A stretch of DNA of 64,000 nt from Lolium rigidum. Taxonomy: Eukaryota > Streptophyta > Magnoliopsida > Poales > Poaceae. The translations under genes were made by a program, and so were the position numbers. Shown one piece after another: positions 57,479 to 64,000 of the stretch; within the stretch, counting starts at the first letter, position 1, and each line of letters opens with the position of its first letter. A model generated the notes under the pieces. It searched no databases. It saw nothing but the letters and a program-made list of their open reading frames with translations, and was not told where the DNA came from. The stretch spans positions 266,234,736-266,298,735 of the forward strand of contig NC_061508.1 in assembly GCF_022539505.1 (NCBI RefSeq), read 5' to 3'.

Positions 57479-57818
57479 GGTTTTTAGGGGCAGTTTGAAA
57501 AGTGCCTCTAAAGGTTTTTAGGGGCACTTTGAGATTTGCCTCTAAAGGTTTTTAGGGGCACTTTGAGATTTGCCTCTAAAGATTTTTTGGGGCAGTTTGA
57601 ATTTTGCCTCTAAAGGTTTTTAGGGGCACTTTGAGATTTGCCTCTAAAAGTTTTTAGGAGCAGTTTGAATTTTGCCTCTAAAGGTTTTTAGAGGCACTTT
57701 GAGATTTGCCTCTAAAGGTTTTCAGAGGCACTTTGAGATTTGCCTCTAAAGGTTTTTAGGGGTAGTTTGAGATGTGCCTCTAAAGGTTTTTAGGAGCAGT
57801 TTGAGAATCGCCCAAAAA
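57479..57818. repeat. 34-bp tandem array, ten units, each an imperfect palindrome
   Basis: Ten consecutive units of exactly 34 bp, each starting near GGTTTTTAGGGGCA and ending TGCCTCTAAA, so that the ends of a unit are complementary. Units differ at a few sites (CACTTTGAGATTT versus CAGTTTGAATTTT centre variants). A partial unit precedes the array and another follows. No coding meaning seen. Confidence 0.85.
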
Positions 57819-59215
57819 GCTTTTAGGGACACTTAGCCGCAACTCTAAGAAATGCCACAAAACACAATTAGAGGCAAATCTAGGAAAATGCTTCAATCTA
57901 ACAATACATGCAAATATAAACAGCAATGTATGCACATAATTCAAATATACAAATGTACCAGAAAAGTATTCAATCCTGTAATACATATATACTCCCTCCG
58001 GCCCGATTTACTTGACTCGGCCCATGCACAACTATAACTTAATGAATACGGAGGCCCGTACGGATGTATCTCTGTCGCCCATTCTTGATGTCCAGCCTCT
58101 ACCAGGTGCATTGCAACTCAGCCCATTCTTGATGACCATTATTTCTGAGTTTTACTCCTTCACTTTGATATCCTTCATAGATATTCCAGGAATGCACTTT
58201 ATCTGCAATTGAGATATAGATCATCGTAATCATGAAAAGAACACACACTAATTGACAAATATTGGTACAAGACGGAATTTCTTGCTAGATGTCATGGGCT
58301 AAAAGGATGAAAAACATCTGCCACTAATTGCAAACTGATGCAGTGAATCGAAGACTAACAGCTTGTTTGGATGGCGACTCGGCAAAAATTTGCTGGCCCG
58401 AGCCAGGCTCCACTTCTTCCCAGGCACGAACGCCGGATCTCAAACAAAACTTACCCTAAATGCTAACAGGCTAGCATGGTGGATTGGTGTTGTGTTGTGC
58501 CATGGGCATGGACTGAACTCGGTGGTGTGTGTTTTCCATTCCTGCCTGCCATGGACAAGGATGTCTCAACTCATGCCGTACTCTCACTTGCTTTACACCC
58601 TGTTCATCTAAGTTGTGTTCGAGATAATAGGTCAGAGCATCTGAATTTTACATGAACCAAGTATTAAGCTAGACAAAAGCAAAAAATGTATTAGCTGCTG
58701 ATTATGATCGACGGCTTTCTAGCTACATACCACAAGTATCTGCGTGTGCCATGTCTGTGTAAGTGAATCTCTGAACCTTTTTTTTTTCTTTTTGGCGGTG
58801 GCAATCTCTGAACCTTTGATGTGCCTGCTAGGTATATGTACCTTATGATCGATGGATTTGAGTAAAGTGAACGAAAGACTTGGTATTCCACTGAATCTTA
58901 GGAATCTCTCTAGTTCCACTCCACATGAAATTAATTCTTTGCAGCGAGCAAGCAAGCAAGGATCTATAAAACTTTTACATTATCAGATTTCCTTATCAGA
59001 TTTAGTTTAAATGTGGTTACACGCAACTTACTTCGTAACTGATACTGAGAAAATCTGAAGCTTTATGAGCTGAACTAGAAGTAGAACAAAAATGTAAGTA
59101 AAGATACCTGAACTTCAGGTGCCCACGCGCCTGCTACCTCGAGGCCCATGATAACTGAGTTCACCTTCGCCTAGCCAGAAGAGTCGGCAACACTGCAAAG
59201 AGTAGCTGGTTCATA
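57819..59215. other. Intergenic, no gene seen
   Basis: A possible decayed Stowaway end (ACTCCCTCCGGCCCG at about 57990, with CGGAGG at about 58050). Otherwise AT-rich without supported features. Confidence 0.35.
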
Positions 59216-59217
59216 AA

Positions 59218-59317
59218 TCATGAAAGTAAAGCGATGAACCTGAGGTAACAACATGACAGTAAAGCGATGAACCTGAGGTAACAACATGAAAGTAAAGCCA
59301 TGAACCTGAGGTAACAA
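59218..59317. repeat. 33-bp minisatellite, three copies
   Basis: Three near-identical 33-bp units containing AAAGCGATGAACCTGAGG. One unit differs by C for A in GACAGT and one by CCATG for CGATG. A multiple of three keeps an 11-residue repeat on the minus strand (LLPQVHRFTFM), but the frame has no other support. Confidence 0.75.
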
Positions 59318-62300
59318 CGCTAGAATAGTTTGTTCGTCAGTTTTAGAGAAAGAACGTATAAGAGTAAAAAAATTACAATGCAAATCAATTGGACTAATAT
59401 CATAGCTATATCTAGTGCCTCTATATCTAGGGCACTGTGATCAGAAGCTCTTCCAAGCAAGGGATGGTGAATCTTGAATACAACTGCATCCACAAATCAC
59501 AGGAATTAGCCATGGTCACACATGTCATACAAATAATTGGTACTGTACTACGATGTTGCAACATAGCAACAAACAGGGCAGGTCACTCACAACAAGCATG
59601 AAAATTTAAAACGAATAAACACTTACAAAAATAATTTAGCTAAGATGCACTAAATATTGCGTGCAATTTGTGAGGAGTAAACATTTTGAAAGATGAGTTA
59701 ACCGACACAATATATAAATATGTAGTCACAGTAATTTTCATTGTGTTATAGGTGACAACACACATGACATACAGATTACAATAGCAGGTTCAGTATGTTC
59801 GCAACTTTAAATTGCGGTAATAGTACGGTTAAATTCAATATGGTCAAGATAGCAAGGCAAGGAAATGGCTAAGAGGAACATTGTTCATAGGCAAACTGAT
59901 CTTGCAGATCTAGTAGAGCCTGTTTATATAACTCATGCGAGCTCTTCGTTGTTTTCCAACAACATTTTTACATGTTGGCATGCATGTCCAAGATCAAAAG
60001 TTACGCTTTTGAACAGTTAAAATGTCATACTTATGGCTTCGGCTTCATCACCTTTCCCTTGAGAAACAGCTATCGAATGCGTGATCAAAAACCCAATGAG
60101 AAAATGATGCCATTGTTTTGGCAGCAAGAACAAAATCCTTTTGCAAATCATTTTCCAAGTACTCTTTACCCTCCTGGGTTGTTTCTAGTCTCTCAGGAAG
60201 ATCCTCTCTATCATCCTCCACGTACCTTAGCTCTCCGTTGTTTTCCAAATACCTTTTGCGAATCTTTAGTGGCCCACAGGCTAATAAATTATAAGGAATA
60301 ACATGTCCAGTAAAAACCAAAGTATTACTTCAGGTCTAGATTAAATGCAGATTACCTTTTAAGTAAGCTAACTTTTGATAAATAACTGACAACCCATCGG
60401 TTAATAAATCTGGCAAGACCATAACCAGACAGTGTGTAGAAAGTGCCACACATCTTAACACTAAATATTATTACATATATTTTAGTCACTTTCACGAAAG
60501 ATGAAGAAAGAAGAAAAGGTATTAGATATATTATCTAGCATACAACTAAGAACTCACATTTAATTTATTATTCTGGATACTTCTCGTACACAATATAAGT
60601 TCTTGGATCAATGTTAGTGAGCTTATATACATGATATATGCATGTTGCAGACACTATTGTACCATGTTCAAATCAGTGCATTTTCTCTTCTTCAGAAATG
60701 TAAAAACTGGTAGCCACGAATAAATAATGGCGGAAGAACTAGAAACACCTTGGTGGTCTTTGATCCTGGAAGTCTTATTCTTTAAAAAAACATAAGACCC
60801 ACCTGTAGGAACAAAAATCATATGAGAATACAAAAATATAAAGTAGAAACCGATGAACAATATAACCATGAGAAAGCAAGGTTAGGCTCCTAATTTAAGC
60901 TACTTCGGAACTCGGATCTAGGTTTTGGAAATAAAAGAAATCTGGGCATAGCAGACAAAGAAATAACGACAACCCAACGACAACAACATATCAGATTATT
61001 TAAATGTCACCTAACATGGGATCACTTTATGTGGTCTATGCATTTACTGCATGAAGGAAAATGAGCAGAAATTATATGCAAGAGTATGACCAAAATATAT
61101 GAATATTAAATAAGAAAATTATGCGGTGTAACTACCTATAATCTATAACAATGCTTCTCAAGGACAAGGTTCTCTTGAGTTGATGCGGTGGATATCCATA
61201 AATGAGGTACAGAAGTGGACGATGAATAGTATACCACAAGGTCCATGGCCAACATGGAAGCTGTGTGTGCTTTAGCATCCTTTTTTATTTTGCCGCAACC
61301 ATGCCTGACAAGGAGCTATAGACATGGTTGACTACTGGTACACACATACCTTCATGCTAATATATTGTAGATCACAATTTCTCTTTGGTACACGCATACC
61401 TACAGGTCGAAATATATTAGCACATATCATATCTATACCTTCATAAGGCTATAAATGACCGAGTCTAGCTACAAGGAAAACTGGTTCTAAATAGTATTAA
61501 TTGCCTAGCTACTCAGTTATACACTACAGACCAATGCATCGTTCAGTCAATGAGACATGTCAATACAAACAACTGTGACTACTGAAGGCCAAAATTAAAA
61601 ATTGCAAGGGCAACTACTCTTAGCAGGCAACAAACAGGACATAGTCTATGGCTCTATGCTCTAACAGGTAATTTTTACATCCTATGACAGGTGATAGCCA
61701 TGGCAAGAAAGAACAAACAACACCAATCAGGCTAAAGTTTGCAGCTAAACAATAAAAAAAAAGATAGGAAATGGCAAGAAATAACAGGAGGCCGCTGGCT
61801 AAAAACATTTAAAAAAAGAGTTTGCAGATACAAAATAAAGAACCAGAATAGCGCCACAGCGAAGTAAAGCGGGGCGTGGAGTATTAATTTTTGCAAGTAC
61901 CTAGCTAGACTACCGGGCGATCAGTTGAAGAGGGTTCACAACAGAATATAGTAATGGTAGTATTCTCTAAATAGGATTACAACTCACAGAACTGGGTTCA
62001 TGACAAACATTTCAGAACAAATAAAAAAAGCACGGATTAGAAAACACAAATTTGTAGTATCCAAATTTCATACTCATTCCATTTTGAAAAGGATAATACT
62101 GATTACTGGAATGATCTGAAACTGTTAACTGACAAAGATCTATTTGTTTGAGTAATAGCATAAGAGTACATTAGCTAGGCTCCATCTGGAAAAACAGAAA
62201 TTATAGAATAGAACTACCTAGGGGAGGCACAAAGATTACTCTTGATAAAAATCATATGTCAAGGTCTAGTAAAGGAGGACTTGGGGGTATTGATGCCTTG
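59318..62300. other. AT-rich region, no gene seen
   Basis: Only short open frames. The minus-strand frame 60320-60048 is rich in charged residues (ENNGELRYVEDDREDLPERL) but has no recognised family. Possibly introns or the body of a diverged transposon. Confidence 0.35.
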
Positions 62301-62313
62301 CTGCGGAGCTTAC

Positions 62314-63231
62314 CGTGCATACATGTGAGGATCATGCCAAGGTCAATGGTGGGCGTAACGAGCACGCGCACGTCCGTGCTGGCCAGCGTCGTTAACCAAC
62401 CGTATTCTCCGGGTTCAACTACAATAGTTAAACCAAAAAAAGCATGACACATTGTGTTATTTGCAAGGAATATGCAAAGCATGGAAGCCATTAAGCACAA
62501 ATTGTGTTTACTAAATGAATGTCTGACCTACTGAAGCATCACAAATGACAAACATATGTGCCTATGCAGTTACTAAAAACTCCATTGCACTCAGAGTTGT
62601 GTAGTCCTTGGCTATGCAAAGGTGTATGTAATACTACACAACTCCAACACTAACTCTGATACCACCAAGAAAAGAGGCATGTTAAATGGAGATCATGAGT
62701 AGACCAAAATTCTAACTAGAAAGGGGCATGCTATAGTCATCGTATTCCCATAACCAGTCTCCTCCTAGCAGCAAACAAGGGCGGCTCTGCGATGACATTA
62801 TTAGAACAAAAATATAAAGCAATGGCTCAGCTAGGCAACAGCACAAACACTTAGTGAGCAACTAGTTTCCATGGAAAGGGACAAAGACCAACTAATCGGA
62901 AATCGAGGAGCAAGACAAGTCGGAGATCGATCCACGTACCTCGCTCACCTTCGCGACTTTGGAGTGAGTGGAAACGGTGAGCGCGTCGGTGGGATGGGCG
63001 GAGAAGATCATGGTGGAGGAGACGTCTTTGGCGTCGGTGGGAGGGACCGCCCATAGCCTTGGTTGCAGCGACGAGCGGGGGCGGCCGCGCCGCGATCTGC
63101 GCGTCGATGCGGGGGTCCTGGTCGATGGGGTGGCGATGCGGAAGCAGGCGACGTTGGCCTCCACGACCTGGACATGTACGCCCAGACTCCACCGCGCTGC
63201 CCCCCCATAGCCCCCTATGGCCGCATCCGCC
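62314..63231 (-). other. Weak exon candidates of an unidentified minus-strand gene
   Basis: A GC-rich open stretch 63231-62936 starts MADAAIGGYG and ends at two possible donors (AAG|GTGAGC or GAG|GTACGT). A second stretch 62418-62314 has a good acceptor (TTGTAG) and donor (GTAAGC) and could read EYGWLTTLASTDVRVLV in one phase. The phases do not join cleanly and no domain is recognised. It may be the 5' end of a real gene, a pseudogene or transposon sequence. Confidence 0.25.
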
Positions 63232-63499
63232 ACCGACGACGCAGCGGCGGCTGCCCGAGCAGGGCATCCATGCCGGTGGAGCCACGGCGTGGTGCGGACG
63301 GGTGGGATGGCCTCGCGAGGCGGAGGTCCGACGGATGAAAGCCATCGCCGGAGCTCGATGGCGGCCGCATGCCAGAAACCCTAGCACATCGGGAACTCGA
63401 GAGAGGATGACGGTGCGGCCGCTAGGGTTTCTAGGTTTGGGGGCGGACGAGGTAGAGCTGGAAAACCAAATCGAGTTGGGGAAGGATACAGAGCTCATC

Positions 63500-63565
63500 G
63501 AGGCGGACGAAAGCCCCATCTCGCCGGCGCCGGAGGCGGACGAAAGCCCCATCTCGCCGGCGCCG
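63500..63565. repeat. 33-bp direct duplication in GC-rich DNA
   Basis: Two identical 33-bp units in tandem around GGCGGACGAAAGCCCCATCT. On the minus strand they would encode repeated GLSSASGAGEM. Confidence 0.8.
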
Positions 63566-63599
63566 AAGGCGGCCAGGAGAGAGCGGCGGCGCGGCTAGG

Positions 63600-64000
63600 C
63601 CATGGAGAGCTCAACGAGAGGAGGAGAGGGCGACGAGAGTGAGGTCGACTCGGGGTTGACCCGACCGAGCCGGACCGACTCGGTCGGACCAGGTTGGGCC
63701 GGGCCTGGTTGGCCAGGCCATTGGGCCAGCCCAACGGACCATTTGGTATATTTTTTTTAGGACAAAGCTTTTAAACATTTAAGTTGTTTTAAAAAAACAC
63801 ACAACCAATAAATAAAAGTGAGTATCAGCAAATGAACTCTATAATAAAAAATAATAGTTAAAATCAAAATACCAATAATATGAATTTTCCTCTAAATTTT
63901 AGAAGACAAATTTTAAATCTTAAACTATTAAGACCTAAATACGAAAAATATAATTTTCTTGTTTCTATTTTTCACATCAAGAAAGTAAATATTGCTTTGT
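63600..64000. other. Right edge, no gene seen
   Basis: A sharp shift from GC-rich (to about 63740) to very AT-rich DNA. No coding or repeat feature recognised. Confidence 0.4.

Noticed and set aside
57479..57818. A CRISPR-like repeat array
   Set aside because: Units are contiguous with no unique spacers and the DNA is plant nuclear.

Overview
This is nuclear DNA from a grass (Poaceae), most likely a Pooideae cereal or forage grass. The evidence is a set of Ty3/gypsy LTR retrotransposons of types abundant in Triticeae/Aveneae-like genomes, Stowaway MITEs with CTCCCTCC termini, L1-type LINE remnants, and three spliced host genes with monocot-style GC-rich first exons. The species cannot be fixed from sequence alone. 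There are no bacterial features, rRNA genes or CRISPR arrays.

Layout. (1) 1-18265 is a nest of three LTR retrotransposons, all read on the minus strand. The outermost (C, 14950-18265 visible) is a Tat-like gypsy element with its 5' LTR at 17711-18265. A second Tat-type element (T, 3624-14949 visible) is inserted in C's protease region. T carries gag, protease, RT, two RNase H domains, integrase, and intron-containing antisense ORFs on the plus strand. A gag-protease-only element with tRNA-Asp PBS (S, 1-3623, Sabrina/WHAM-like by inference) is inserted just upstream of T's antisense ORF. The left ends of all three lie outside the window. (2) 18266-19854 has no gene. (3) 19855-21092 (minus) is a complete five-exon NIP aquaporin of 282 aa with NPA and NPV pore motifs. 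(4) 21722-27005 is a decayed minus-strand LINE split by a 3769-bp solo LTR (22664-26432) with a CACGA target duplication. (5) 27006-29198 is unassigned repeat-like DNA. (6) 29199-41439 is a composite of three S-type LTRs flanked by ACGGG on both sides. Its third LTR is a chimera of the other two, which is direct evidence for nested insertion followed by ectopic LTR recombination.

(7) 42549-47343 (plus) is a five-exon FYVE-SYLF gene of 525 aa, the CFS1 type. There is a MITE in its promoter, more MITEs and a long hairpin in its fourth intron, and a partial duplication of its last exon. (8) 49821-52685 (minus) is a two-exon BES1/BZR1 transcription factor gene of 353 aa, convergent with the FYVE-SYLF gene. 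(9) 52686-64000 is gene-poor. It holds a LINE tail, a Harbinger transposase relic, a 34-bp palindromic tandem array next to a CACTA-like terminus, two 33-bp minisatellites, and a weak GC-rich exon candidate near 63 kb.

The three intact host genes are unrelated to each other: metalloid/solute transport, endosome and autophagy traffic, and brassinosteroid transcription. The rest is repeat history. I did not find a clearly new defence or metabolic system. The most unusual items are the spliced antisense genes inside element T, the chimeric LTR, the shared gag-protease frame break, and the palindromic 34-bp array.
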